Assembly: GCF_000308655.1 (NCBI RefSeq)
Contig: NZ_BAGC01000033.1
Coordinates: forward strand, 1 to 64,000
Direction: 5' to 3'
Length of the DNA stretch: 64,000 bases
DNA from: Nocardia niigatensis NBRC 100131
GTDB lineage: Bacteria; Actinomycetota; Actinomycetes; Mycobacteriales; Mycobacteriaceae
The notes below the pieces were generated by a model. The model was not told where the DNA came from and did not search any database. It was given only the letters and a program-made list of their open reading frames with translations. Each line of letters starts with the position of its first letter. Within the stretch, counting starts at the first letter, position 1. Below, piece after piece: positions 43,710 to 55,327 of this stretch. A program made the position numbers and the translations under genes.

Positions 43710-43852
43710 ACCCCGCTTTCCGAACGCGCGTCGCCTCCGGGCGGCGCGCGTTTCGTGTGCCCGGAGAAGGTGATCCGGGAGCAAGCCGGAGTGTGAAACT
43801 AGACCAGGCAACATTGTTGTAACCTGGCGCCGCTTAGACTGACAGTGCGTCG

Positions 43853-44054
43853 CAGCCGTGCGGGAGAGTTCCGGGGTTAGTCTCGGACGCCGAAGGAGCA
43901 GCACCTCCCCGTCAATCTCTCAGGCACCAGGGACCGTGCGGAGTTTCGACGCCTCTGGAAAGTGGTGACCTCGCGTCACCCGCCCATGGTGAAAGGTCAA
44001 CGGCCGCAAGGTCGAGGGCTGAATCTCTCAGGCATCGAGGACAGAGGGGGAGGG
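43853..44054 (+). promoter_or_regulatory. Tandem glycine riboswitch upstream of gcvP
   Basis: Two aptamers lie head to tail. The first has the conserved CGGGAGAGTTCC, GCCGAAGGAGCA and AATCTCTCAGGC. The second has a P1 stem CCTCTG (43952-43957) pairing CAGAGG (44042-44047), GGCCGCAAGGTCGAGGGCTG, and again AATCTCTCAGGC. This is the usual cooperative tandem class, which turns on glycine cleavage when glycine is high. A sigma-A-like -10 (TAGACT, 43835-43840) precedes it. Downstream, the arms GTCGGCC (44065-44071) and GGCCGAC (44076-44082) form a hairpin before the GGAGAG ribosome-binding site, probably the expression platform. Confidence 0.93.
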
Positions 44055-44109
44055 CAGACGACACGTCGGCCGCCTGGCCGACCCCCGCCCACCCCTTTGG
44101 AGAGCAGCC

Positions 44110-46950
<2,841 letters not shown>

Positions 46951-46967
46951 TCGGCGTCGCCGCTCCT

Positions 46968-47019
46968 GAACGGTGAAGCGCCCCATCGGTTCGAGAACCG
47001 CTGGGGCGCTTCGCCGTTC
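46968..47019 (+). terminator. Long hairpin terminator after gcvP
   Basis: GAACGG-GAAGCGCCCC on the left pairs GGGGCGCTTC-CCGTTC on the right, with an inner CGGTTC/GAACCG stem. Near-perfect over about 20 bp per arm. It separates gcvP from the convergent membrane-protein gene and could act in both directions; no U-tract. Confidence 0.8.
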
Positions 47020-47030
47020 GCCGCCGAGGG

Positions 47031-47441
47031 TCAGATCTTGACGGGCTTGTAGGTGGCGATGGCCCAGATCACCACGACATCGAGCGCGATGATGAGCAGC
47101 GACCAGGCGGGGTAGTACGGAATCCAGAGGAAGTTCTCCACGATGGACAGGGATGCCAGCACCAGCGCGGCGATCCGGCCCCAGGTGGTGCCCCGGAGCA
47201 GGCCGATCGCCACGATGACCTCGATGATGCCCAGGCCGATGTGGATCCAGCCCCAGCCGGTGGTGTTCATCTTGTAGACGTAGTCGTAGCCGACGACCAG
47301 CAGGTCGTCCGACGCCACCGCGGAAATGCCCTGCAGGATCGAGAGCACGCCGACGACGAGCAGCAGGATGCCCGCCGCGATGGTCGTGCCGGCGGCGAGG
47401 CCCTGCTTCAATGTGGGTTCGGGAGCAGTGCTATGTGCCAT
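47031..47441 (-). CDS. Small four-helix membrane protein (DUF7144-like)
   Basis: A 136-residue protein with four predicted helices, such as IAAGILLLVVGVLSILQGIS and IHIGLGIIEVIVAIGLL, and a short polar loop VVGYDYVYKMNTTGWGW. Such proteins are common in actinobacteria and have no known function. Convergent with gcvP across the terminator. Confidence 0.72.
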   Translation of the reverse strand: MAHSTAPEPTLKQGLAAGTTIAAGILLLVVGVLSILQGISAVASDDLLVVGYDYVYKMNTTGWGWIHIGLGIIEVIVAIGLLRGTTWGRIAALVLASLSIVENFLWIPYYPAWSLLIIALDVVVIWAIATYKPVKI

Positions 47442-47530
47442 TCGCCGAATATGCCACGGGTTTGCTGACCAATGCGGAAAGCGCTGCCGAAGTGTCGCCT
47501 TTCCGGTTTGCGCGGTCGGCGCCGGATCGG

Positions 47531-49207
47531 TCAGGGGGTGGTCAGCGCCTGCGAGACCGCGGTTCCGAACGGCAGGTCCGCGGTGGTGTTCACCTTGGTG
47601 TACGTGCCGCCGGTGCGCTGGGTGAGGGTCTGCAGGGTCTGGGTGCCCGGGCCGCCGACCACGATGACGTCGATCCGCACCGGATGCGCCGGATCGGTCG
47701 CGCCGGCGAGGTCGGCGAGCAGTTGATCGCCGGTGACGGTGGAATCGTCTTCGGGGCCGTCGGTGATCAGCAGGATCGAATTGGTGCGGGCCGCGGCGTA
47801 GTTGGCGATCACGTTCTTGTAGGCCGCCAGCAGCGTCGGGTAGGTGCGGTCCGGCTTGGAGGTGCTCGCGGTGACCGTGGTCAGGGCCTGGCCGATGGCG
47901 GTGCGCTGGTCGTTGGACAGCGGCGCGGTCGGGGTGAGCACCTTGTACGGATTGTTGCCGTCGAGGTTCTTCGAGTACTCCCACAGGCCCAGGCCGAACT
48001 CCGGCGGCATGACGCCCATCGTGGATTCCAGTGCCGCAACCGCATTGGCGAGGCGGGTGCCGTAACCCTCGGTGGCGGACATGGAGGAGGAGACGTCCAG
48101 CAGCACGGTGGCCTGCACGCCGAGGATCGGGTGGGCGAGGATCTGGCCGACCTTGTCCAGCACGGCCTTCGCCGGGACCGGGGTGGTGGCCGGGGGCGCG
48201 GCGCCGAAACCGTTGTCGGTGAACAGCTTCGACTGGTCGGGGGCACGCAGGAAGTCGGCGAACAGGCCCGCTATCAGGTTCTGGGTCTGGTCGACCCAGG
48301 AGCCGGTGAGCTGGGCGGCCGGGTAGTCGGCGACCGGGCCGGCGCCGTCGGGGCGGAAGGCGGTCAGGCCGTCGCGGGCCCGGATCTGCTGCTCGGTGGC
48401 GGCGACCGCGTGCAGCGGAGCGGTGGCCGGGTCGGCAGCGCCGGACAGGTCGGTGAGCGCGCCGGCCACGTCCTTGGCGGCCGGTGCGTCCGCGGCCAGG
48501 TTGGAGATGGCCGAGACCACCTGACCGGTGGCGACGGCCTTCTCGTCGAGGGGCTCGGTGCCGGAGACGCCCGAGCCGACCGCGGCCGCGACGGCCTGCG
48601 CGCTGTCCCCGGTGGGCAGGGCCAGGCGCAGCCTGCCCCAGGTGGGCAGGCCGAGATCGGCGAGCGAACCCTCCTGCAGCTTCGGCAGATCCGACCAGTG
48701 CACCTTGCCGGCCTCGAGCGCGCGGCGCAGTTCGTCGGGGACGGCCAGGGAGATCGGGCTGACCGCGATCGGGGCCGGCGTGCCCGCGATCAGGCCCGGC
48801 ACCCGCATCTGCTCGACCGAGCGGGAGGATTCCGGAATCCAGAGCGCGGGCTGCGGGCCCAGCGCGGGATCCCATGACTTGCCGGAGGTGAAGGCCGCGA
48901 CCATGGCCGCCGAAGGCTGTGCGGTCACGGCCACCTCGGCGCAGTGGTCGCGCACGTGCGGTTTGGTGGTGTTGAACCGGTCGGCGGCGGCCCTGACCGG
49001 GGTGAGGATGTCAGGATCGACGGTCACGTTCAGGGTGGCGGTGCCCTCGACGCAGGAGGCGGCGGCCCGGTTGTCGCGTTCCTTGGACCGGTCCGACAAC
49101 CAGGCCCAGCCGACGACGGCCAGCGCTAGCACGATCACCGCGACGACTACTATGACCGGTCCCTTGCTGATCCCTCGTGACCCGCCCTCGGCGCGATGAG
49201 TACCCAC
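47531..49207 (-). CDS. Membrane-anchored VWA and solute-binding-like protein
   Basis: A 558-residue protein. One N-terminal transmembrane helix (VIVVVAVIVLALAVVGWAW) leads to an extracytoplasmic periplasmic-binding-protein-like domain (about 50-340). From about 365 comes a VWA domain with the MIDAS motif VLLDVSSSMSATEG and ILLITDGPEDDS. Binding-protein plus VWA fusions occur widely in actinobacteria and may be adhesion or assembly factors; the ligand is unknown. GTG start. Confidence 0.78.
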   Translation of the reverse strand: MGTHRAEGGSRGISKGPVIVVVAVIVLALAVVGWAWLSDRSKERDNRAAASCVEGTATLNVTVDPDILTPVRAAADRFNTTKPHVRDHCAEVAVTAQPSAAMVAAFTSGKSWDPALGPQPALWIPESSRSVEQMRVPGLIAGTPAPIAVSPISLAVPDELRRALEAGKVHWSDLPKLQEGSLADLGLPTWGRLRLALPTGDSAQAVAAAVGSGVSGTEPLDEKAVATGQVVSAISNLAADAPAAKDVAGALTDLSGAADPATAPLHAVAATEQQIRARDGLTAFRPDGAGPVADYPAAQLTGSWVDQTQNLIAGLFADFLRAPDQSKLFTDNGFGAAPPATTPVPAKAVLDKVGQILAHPILGVQATVLLDVSSSMSATEGYGTRLANAVAALESTMGVMPPEFGLGLWEYSKNLDGNNPYKVLTPTAPLSNDQRTAIGQALTTVTASTSKPDRTYPTLLAAYKNVIANYAAARTNSILLITDGPEDDSTVTGDQLLADLAGATDPAHPVRIDVIVVGGPGTQTLQTLTQRTGGTYTKVNTTADLPFGTAVSQALTTP

Positions 49208-49335
49208 GAGCGACCATCCTATGTTGACGTCCTGGTAGCGCCTGTGCCAGGCGGTTACGCGAAATCCGACCGGCCTGGACCTGCGGCGGGGAACGACAAT
49301 GGCGGCGACTCCGGAAGGAAGTCGCCGCCGAGGTG

Positions 49336-49602
49336 TCAGTCGCGGATCAGCTTGCCGCGGTCGTACTCGTGACCGCCCCAGACACCGGACTGGCCGGTGC
49401 GGGCCGCGAAGTCACCACATTCGCGGCGGATCGGGCAGCCCGCGCAGACGCCGCGCGCGTAGTCGAAGTCCTGCGACGGGTAGGGGAACCACGCCTCGTG
49501 GTTCGGGTCACCCTTGCAGGCCGCGCGCTGCCAGTAGTCCTTCGAGTCGGAGATGGGGAGCAGATCCGCAAGGGTCGGCTCCAGCAGTGCAGTGTTCGTC
49601 AT
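49336..49602 (-). CDS. WhiB-family iron-sulfur regulator
   Basis: An 88-residue protein with the four-Cys cluster pattern Cys29, Cys53, Cys56, Cys62 (C-x23-C-x2-C-x5-C), then GVWGG, the turn that contacts the primary sigma factor, and a short basic tail. WhiB proteins bind a 4Fe-4S cluster and tune transcription. Alone on the minus strand; by length and tail it could be a WhiB2- or WhmD-like or a WhiB3-like member, which I cannot settle. Confidence 0.92.
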   Translation of the reverse strand: MTNTALLEPTLADLLPISDSKDYWQRAACKGDPNHEAWFPYPSQDFDYARGVCAGCPIRRECGDFAARTGQSGVWGGHEYDRGKLIRD

Positions 49603-49680
49603 CGGATCTCGCTCCTTTCATGTCCGATCACGCGGGATGTGCGTTTTCCGTTCAACGAGCCCGGACCCGGTCCCTGGAGA

Positions 49681-50238
49681 TCAGGACGCCGCCAGTTCCT
49701 TCCAGACCTGGCGCTGGGTCCGCTCTCTGTCGTTGGGGGCTTTGGGCTCCCACAGCAGGCGCATGCCGGCCTCCTCGGGGGTCCGGTCCGCCTTGTACGT
49801 ATTGCAGGGACCGCACGCGGCGATGAGGTTGGCCCAGGTGTTGGGCCCACCCTTCGAACGCGGGCGGATGTGGTCGACGGTGCGGGCCCAGTCGTTGCAG
49901 TACCCGCAGCGGTAGTGGTCGCGGCGCAGAACCGCGGCCAGGGTGGCGCGGCTGTCGTCGTCGTGCACGAGAATCCGGTGCTCGAGGTAGATGTAGCGGG
50001 TGAGCCGGATGGTCTCCGGCAGTGCCAGCTCCAGGTGCTTCGAGCGGATCGGGAAGTGCGGCTGCCGATCGCTGACCGTCTCGGCGGCGCCGCTGAGCAG
50101 CAGCACCATCGCACGGTCGGCGCGGATCGTGGTCAGCGCCTCATAGGAGGCGTTGAGCAGCAGCACTCCGGCGTGTATCCAGTTGTCGGTGGTTATCTCC
50201 GGGTCTTCGGCATGACGGAACAGCATGGGGTTCACCAT
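49681..50238 (-). CDS. HNH endonuclease
   Basis: A 185-residue protein with RRDHYRCGYC...TVDHIRPRSKGG...NLIAACGPCNTYK, the complete HNH core with two Cys-x2-Cys zinc knuckles. The N-terminal part (VLLLNASYEALTTIRADRAM) is characteristic of chromosomal HNH proteins next to WhiB-type genes in actinobacteria. Not associated with an obvious phage or restriction system here. Confidence 0.9.
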   Translation of the reverse strand: MVNPMLFRHAEDPEITTDNWIHAGVLLLNASYEALTTIRADRAMVLLLSGAAETVSDRQPHFPIRSKHLELALPETIRLTRYIYLEHRILVHDDDSRATLAAVLRRDHYRCGYCNDWARTVDHIRPRSKGGPNTWANLIAACGPCNTYKADRTPEEAGMRLLWEPKAPNDRERTQRQVWKELAAS

Positions 50239-50279
50239 GTTTCGTGAAAAGGGAACGAGCAGGAGGGGGAGTCGGCCGC

Positions 50280-50468
50280 TTACGCGTGAGCCTGGAGACG
50301 GCCGCTGGTCCGGTCATCGCCGCGCAGGCTGCGTTCGGCGTGGCGCATGCGTAGGGTGCACCGGTCGGGCGAACTCGGATGTTGTCCGCTGAACTTCGGA
50401 TTCAATGCCGTCTCCTCCTTCCTGCTGGTCACGACCGTGACGGTCGGATGATTTTCGGTGAAACACAT
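50280..50468 (-). CDS. Possible small protein, unrecognised
   Basis: A 62-codon frame (MCFTENHPTVTVV...) lies in the 440 bp gap between the HNH and LysR genes. There is no clear ribosome-binding site and no family resemblance. It may be noise; the gap otherwise holds the LysR promoter and an inverted repeat. Confidence 0.2.
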   Translation of the reverse strand: MCFTENHPTVTVVTSRKEETALNPKFSGQHPSSPDRCTLRMRHAERSLRGDDRTSGRLQAHA

Positions 50469-50585
50469 GGTGGCACAACGGACCTGCCGTTGTCGTGGTG
50501 ATTTTCTGCGACCCCCTACCAGCATGCCAACGAGTGGGGGCGCGGGATTGTTCCACGGAGAGCAGGATCACATCGGAGATTCACT

Positions 50586-50643
50586 GGCAGGTAACCGAAC
50601 CGGCGGCGGCTGTGCGGATTCGATTCATCGCCGGTTACCTGCC
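50586..50643. promoter_or_regulatory. 12-base inverted repeat upstream of the LysR gene
   Basis: GGCAGGTAACCG (50586-50597) and CGGTTACCTGCC (50632-50643) are exact reverse complements with a 34-base spacer, ending 37 bp before the LysR start. LysR proteins commonly bind dyads in their own promoters; an RNA hairpin in the leader is the alternative. Confidence 0.55.
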
Positions 50644-50680
50644 GAAGCTACCGTAACGGGTACTCGGGAGGAGCCGCGTC

Positions 50681-51625
50681 ATGGAATTCCGGCATTTGGT
50701 CTCGTTCATTACGATTGCCGAGGAGTTGCACTTCGGCCGCGCAGCGCAGCGCCTTCATCTCACTCAGCCAAGTTTGAGCGCTCAACTCCAGAAACTGGAG
50801 AAGTCGCTCGGGGTCCAGCTGGTGGCCCGGAATTCGCACGAGGTCCGGCTCACCGCCGCCGGGCGTGAGTTCGAGTTACAGGCCCGCCAGATCGTCGCCC
50901 AGATGGACCGGGCCGCACGCGCGGCCAAGGCCACCGCGGAGGGCCGTGCGGGCACCCTCAATATCGGATACAACCTGCCGGCCAGCCGGCATGTGCTGCC
51001 GGAGACCCTGCTGCGCATGACCGAACGCCGTCCCGACATCGTGGTCTCGCTGTGGGAGAAGCGCACGGGACCGCAGCTGGCGGCGCTGTCGGACGGATCC
51101 CTCGACATCGCCCTGGTGTACGGCCACCCCAGCACGGTGGAGTTCCGCTACCGCCGACTACTACACCGGGTGCCGCTGGTCGCCGTGGTGGGCCGGCGGC
51201 ACCGCTGGGCCGATCGGCCGGGAGTGCCGTTCGCGGAACTACAGGGACAGGACTGTGTGCTGTTCACCCGCGAGCAGTGTCCGGCCATGTACGACACCAT
51301 CTTCCGGTGCGCCGCTCAGACCCGCATCTCGCTCAACGTGGCCCACCACGCCGACGATCCGGGTGCGACGGCGCACATGGTGTCGGTGCGGCCGCTGGTC
51401 GGGTTCGCCTCGCTGCCGCGCGCGATTTCCATGGGAATGGGTGCGCCCGGCAGCAATTCGGTGGCGGTGAAGTTATTGGATCCGGTGCCCACGCTGGACT
51501 TGTATGCGGTGTGGCGGGCCGAGGAATCGAATCCGGCGGTGGAGGCGTTTCTCGATTGCGTCGAATCCGCGGAACCGGCACCACTCGATGATCCTCGCCC
51601 GGTTTCCGTGGCGGCGATTCGATAG
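50681..51625 (+). CDS. LysR-family transcriptional regulator
   Basis: A 314-residue regulator. The N-terminal HTH (LHFGRAAQRLHLTQPSLSAQ, then LEKSLGVQL) is followed by a periplasmic-binding-like effector domain (LNIGYNLPASRHVLPETLLR, PLVAVVGRRHRWADRPG). It precedes the acyl ligase gene by 74 bp on the same strand and is the likely pathway-specific regulator of the lipid-synthase operon. Confidence 0.92.
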   Translation: MEFRHLVSFITIAEELHFGRAAQRLHLTQPSLSAQLQKLEKSLGVQLVARNSHEVRLTAAGREFELQARQIVAQMDRAARAAKATAEGRAGTLNIGYNLPASRHVLPETLLRMTERRPDIVVSLWEKRTGPQLAALSDGSLDIALVYGHPSTVEFRYRRLLHRVPLVAVVGRRHRWADRPGVPFAELQGQDCVLFTREQCPAMYDTIFRCAAQTRISLNVAHHADDPGATAHMVSVRPLVGFASLPRAISMGMGAPGSNSVAVKLLDPVPTLDLYAVWRAEESNPAVEAFLDCVESAEPAPLDDPRPVSVAAIR

Positions 51626-51699
51626 GCAATGACTTTCGCGCGGTAGGAAGGCCGGTCGGGCGGCGACGAGAATGATTGCCGCCCACCAGAATTCATTTC

Positions 51700-53433
51700 G
51701 TGAACACTGCGCCTGTCACGAAGACCACGCCTGTCACGAACCCCGGGTCCGGTACCCCCGCGACGCCGGTCGCCGCCCGATCAGATACCGGCAACGGTGT
51801 CGAACCGGCCGCCACGGCCGGCCTGTACGAGATGGTCGCCACGGCGGCGGCCCGGCACCCCGATCGGGAGACCCTCGCCGACGGTGAGGGCGCGCCTCTG
51901 ACCTGCGCCGAACTGGACCGGCAGGTGCGCGCGGTGGCCTCCGCGCTGCTCGACCGGCGGGTGGCCGCCGGTGACCGGGTGGCGGTGCTGGGCCGGACCG
52001 GCCTGGCCTGGGCGCTGCTGGACTGCGCGGTGCTGGCCATCGGCGCGGTGGTGGTGCCGGTGTATCCGACCTCCTCGCCCGCCCAGATCGAGCACATCCT
52101 GACCGACAGCGGCAGTGCGTATTCCGCGGCGGAGACCGCCGCGGACGCGGAGCGGCTGCGCGCCGCGGGCGCCGGCGAGGTCTGGACCTTCGAGGACATC
52201 GCCGCCTGGGCACGGGGTCCGGTGCGGGCCGACCTGGACGAGTACATCGCGCCGGTGCGGGCCGACGACCTGGCCATGATCGTCTACACCAGCGGCACCA
52301 CCGGAGTGTCCAAGGGCTGCATGATCACGCACCGCAATATGTACGTGTCGTCGGCCAACACGGTCCGCCAGACCGGTGAGCTCTTCGACGGCGTCACCGC
52401 GCTGGCGCTGCCGCTGTCGCACGTGTTCGGACAGACCACGCTGTTCGCCTGCCTGTTCGGGGGCGCGAGAACACATCTGCTGCCGGGCATTCCGGAGCTG
52501 GTGCCGGCGCTGGCGCGGCTGCGGCCGACCTTCCTGTCGCTGATTCCCTACGCGCTGGAGAAGATTCGCAAGCACTGCCGCTCGCTGCTGACCCCGGAGG
52601 ACGAACAGGACGCCGTGGTCACGGGCCTGATCCGGTTGCAGAACGGCGACGGGCCGGTGGCCTCCGAGGATCCGGTGGCCGCCGCGCTGGGCGGGCGGTT
52701 GCGCTATGTGATCTCCGGCGGTGCGTCCCTGGATGATTCGACCGCCGGGTTCTACGCGGGCTTCGGCACGGTCATCCTGAACTGCTACGGCCTGACCGAG
52801 GCGGCCACCGCGGTGACGGTCAGCGCCCCGGAGAACAACCGGCTCGGCACCGTCGGCAAGCCGATTCCCGGGACCTCCGTGGGCATCGCGGCCGACGGTG
52901 AGGTGCTGGTCAGTGGCCCGCATGTGTCGCCGGGCTACTGGGGCGCCGCCCGTGACCAGCGTCCGGTGGACGACGAGGGCTGGCTGCACACCGGGGACAT
53001 CGGCGTCCTCGAGGACGGCTATCTGCGCATCACCGGCCGCAAGAAGGAGATCCTGGTGACCTCCGGCGGCAAGAACGTCGCGCCCGCCCCGCTCGAGGAT
53101 CGGGTGCGGCTGCATCCCCTGGTCAGCAATTGCATGGTGGTGGGGGAGGGACGGGCCTTCGTCACCGCGCTCGTCACCCTCGACGCCGAGCGCGCGCAGG
53201 CGTGGCGACTCGAGCACCCCGACCAGGACCCGGCGACCGCCGTTCAGGTCGCCGTCGACGACGCGAATTCTCTCGTGTCCCGCCCGGAATCAATTCGCGA
53301 GTTCCGGATTGTGGCAGGCGATTTCACCGTTGCCAACGGATTGTTGACCTCGTCACTGAAATTGCGCCGCGCGGCCATCGCGGAAACCTATTCGGCCGAT
53401 ATCGATCTCCTCTACTCGACGAAGCGAAAGTGA
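51700..53433 (+). CDS. Long-chain acyl-CoA/acyl-AMP ligase (FadD15-like)
   Basis: A 577-residue adenylate-forming enzyme. MIVYTSGTTGVSKGCMITHR is the AMP/P-loop, YGLTEAA the Thr-containing motif, DEGWLHTGD the ATP-binding Asp, GRKKEILVTSGGKNV the hinge, and LTSSLKLRR holds the A10 Lys. The FadD15-like type usually makes acyl-CoA; FAALs carry an insertion that I do not see. Starts at GTG 51700; TTG 51676 is also in frame. It either activates a starter or extender fatty acid for the PfaA-like synthase or captures its product. Confidence 0.88.
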   Translation: MNTAPVTKTTPVTNPGSGTPATPVAARSDTGNGVEPAATAGLYEMVATAAARHPDRETLADGEGAPLTCAELDRQVRAVASALLDRRVAAGDRVAVLGRTGLAWALLDCAVLAIGAVVVPVYPTSSPAQIEHILTDSGSAYSAAETAADAERLRAAGAGEVWTFEDIAAWARGPVRADLDEYIAPVRADDLAMIVYTSGTTGVSKGCMITHRNMYVSSANTVRQTGELFDGVTALALPLSHVFGQTTLFACLFGGARTHLLPGIPELVPALARLRPTFLSLIPYALEKIRKHCRSLLTPEDEQDAVVTGLIRLQNGDGPVASEDPVAAALGGRLRYVISGGASLDDSTAGFYAGFGTVILNCYGLTEAATAVTVSAPENNRLGTVGKPIPGTSVGIAADGEVLVSGPHVSPGYWGAARDQRPVDDEGWLHTGDIGVLEDGYLRITGRKKEILVTSGGKNVAPAPLEDRVRLHPLVSNCMVVGEGRAFVTALVTLDAERAQAWRLEHPDQDPATAVQVAVDDANSLVSRPESIREFRIVAGDFTVANGLLTSSLKLRRAAIAETYSADIDLLYSTKRK

Positions 53434-53440
53434 ATTGAGC

Positions 53441-54691
53441 ATGTACGACGTCATCGTTGTCGGTACCCGGGTTTCGGGTTCCCCGCTGGCCATGTTGCTG
53501 GCACGCAAGGGTTATCGGGTGCTGGCGGTGGACCGCGCGCAGTTCCCGAGCGACACCCCTTCCACGCACTACATTCACCAGGCCGGCCTGAGCCTGCTCG
53601 AGACCTGGGGTCTGCTCGACCGTGTGGTGGCCACCGGCTGCCCGCCGGTACGGCACCTGAACTTCACCTACACCGACATCGACATCCGCGGCATGGCCGA
53701 CCCGTCGACCGACGGCATCGACGCCGTGTACTGCCCGCGCCGCACCGTGCTGGACAAGATCCTGGTCGACGCGGCCGGTGAGTCGGGCGCCGAGATGATC
53801 GAGGGCTTCACCGTCACCGGCCTGTTGCGCGACGGCGACCGGGTGGCCGGTATCCGCGGCCGCGTCGGCGACGGTCCCGAGCAGGAGTTCCGGGCGCGCT
53901 TCGTGGTCGGTGCGGACGGCGCCAACTCGATCGTGGCCAAGGAGGTGGGCGCGCAGGTCTACGAGGGTTCCGAGGCCGCGTGCTTCGTCTACTACTCGTA
54001 CTACGAGGGCCTGGACTGGGGCATGAACCACCGCACCGGTTTCGGTGAGCAGCAGTTCGCGGCCTGGCCGACCAACGACGACCTCTACCTGGTCGCTGTC
54101 ATGCGCAAGCGGGACCGGTTCCGCGAGTTCCGCGCCGACCCCGATGCCGGCGTACAGGAGATCGTGGATCAGATCGACCCGGAACTCGGTGCGCGCCTGC
54201 GGGATACGGGCAAGCGGGCGGAGCCGTTCCGTCCCATGCTGTATCCCGACAACTACCGCCGCCAGTCCTTCGGCCCGGGTTGGGCGCTGGTCGGCGACGC
54301 CGGTTACCACAAGGACCCGTTCACCGGCTGGGGCATCACCGACTCCTTCAAGTACGCCCAGCTGCTGGCCGACCTGGCCGACGAGAGCCTGTCGGGCGGA
54401 CGGCCTTTCGAGGAGACCCTGCCCGAGTATCAGCGGGAGCGCGACGCCCAGAGCGCCAGCACCTACGAGCTGACCCTGAGCATCTCCGAGCTGACCCTGA
54501 CCCCGTACTACGACTCGGTGTTCCGGGCGACCAGCATGAGCCCGGACTACATCAAGAAGTTCTTCGGCCTGATCGCCGGGCTGTACCCGTCGGAGAAGTT
54601 CTTCGGAGAGCAGGAACTGGCCGAGCTGTACGAGCTGGTCGGCTTCCCGGAGGCCGCGCGCCACGTCTCCAAGGCCGAGGCGTCGCTATGA
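53441..54691 (+). CDS. FAD-dependent oxidoreductase (PHBH/geranylgeranyl-reductase type)
   Basis: A 416-residue flavoprotein. The N-terminal Rossmann motif is degenerate (VIVVGTRVSGSPLAMLLARK), VLAVDRAQFPSD gives the ribose-binding acidic position, RFVVGADGANSIVAK is the DG motif, and LVGDAGYHKDPFTGWGITDS the flavin-contact GD motif. It could be an epoxidase, hydroxylase or double-bond reductase acting on the synthase product. Starts 7 bp after the ligase stop; overlaps the SGNH gene by ATGA. Confidence 0.82.
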   Translation: MYDVIVVGTRVSGSPLAMLLARKGYRVLAVDRAQFPSDTPSTHYIHQAGLSLLETWGLLDRVVATGCPPVRHLNFTYTDIDIRGMADPSTDGIDAVYCPRRTVLDKILVDAAGESGAEMIEGFTVTGLLRDGDRVAGIRGRVGDGPEQEFRARFVVGADGANSIVAKEVGAQVYEGSEAACFVYYSYYEGLDWGMNHRTGFGEQQFAAWPTNDDLYLVAVMRKRDRFREFRADPDAGVQEIVDQIDPELGARLRDTGKRAEPFRPMLYPDNYRRQSFGPGWALVGDAGYHKDPFTGWGITDSFKYAQLLADLADESLSGGRPFEETLPEYQRERDAQSASTYELTLSISELTLTPYYDSVFRATSMSPDYIKKFFGLIAGLYPSEKFFGEQELAELYELVGFPEAARHVSKAEASL

Positions 54692-55287
54692 GCACCCCGG
54701 GCCTGATCGCACTGGGCGACAGCTTCACCGAAGGTCGCGGCGACCCGGCCGCGGCCGGCGGGTACCGCGGCTGGGTGACGCGGCTGGGCGGCCAGCTCGG
54801 GATGCGCCCCGGCGCCATCCGCAATCTGGGCGTGCACGGCGCGACCACCGGTGACGTCCTGCGGCAGCAGCTGCCGCGGGCCGGTCGCACCGAGCTGTAC
54901 GGCGTGGTCGCCGGGGTGAACGATCTGGTGAGCGCCTTCGATCCGGAGGCGTTCGAGGACAACCTGAATGCCCTGTTCGGCACGCTGACCGGCACGGGCG
55001 CAACGGTTTTCACCGCCGACTACCCGGATATCCCCGCGCGCCTGCCGGTTCCGGAGAACTTCCGGGGCCTGCTGCGCGAGCGGTTCGCCTTCGCCAACGC
55101 GGTCATGGCCCGGGTCACGGCCGCCCACGGCGTCCTGCTGCTGGATCTGTCGGCCCGCCCCGAATGGGAGCTGGCCGCCACCTGGACCGAGGACGGGCTG
55201 CACCCGAGCCCGTCCGGTCATCGCCTGTTCGCCGCCGCCGCGGCCGAACTCATCGCGTCCACCACCGCCACCATCGTCGCCGCCTGA
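54688..55287 (+). CDS. SGNH/GDSL hydrolase
   Basis: A 199-residue enzyme: ALGDSFTEGRGDPAA carries the nucleophile Ser (block I), VVAGVNDL matches block III and WTEDGLHPSPSGHRLF the Asp-x-x-His of block V. No signal peptide, so intracellular. In this operon a thioesterase or ester-hydrolase role, releasing or trimming the lipid, is plausible since the synthase has no thioesterase domain. Confidence 0.85.
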   Translation: MSTPGLIALGDSFTEGRGDPAAAGGYRGWVTRLGGQLGMRPGAIRNLGVHGATTGDVLRQQLPRAGRTELYGVVAGVNDLVSAFDPEAFEDNLNALFGTLTGTGATVFTADYPDIPARLPVPENFRGLLRERFAFANAVMARVTAAHGVLLLDLSARPEWELAATWTEDGLHPSPSGHRLFAAAAAELIASTTATIVAA

Positions 55288-55327
55288 GCGACACGGCTCA
55301 CCACACCATGGTTCGAGAGGATTTTCC

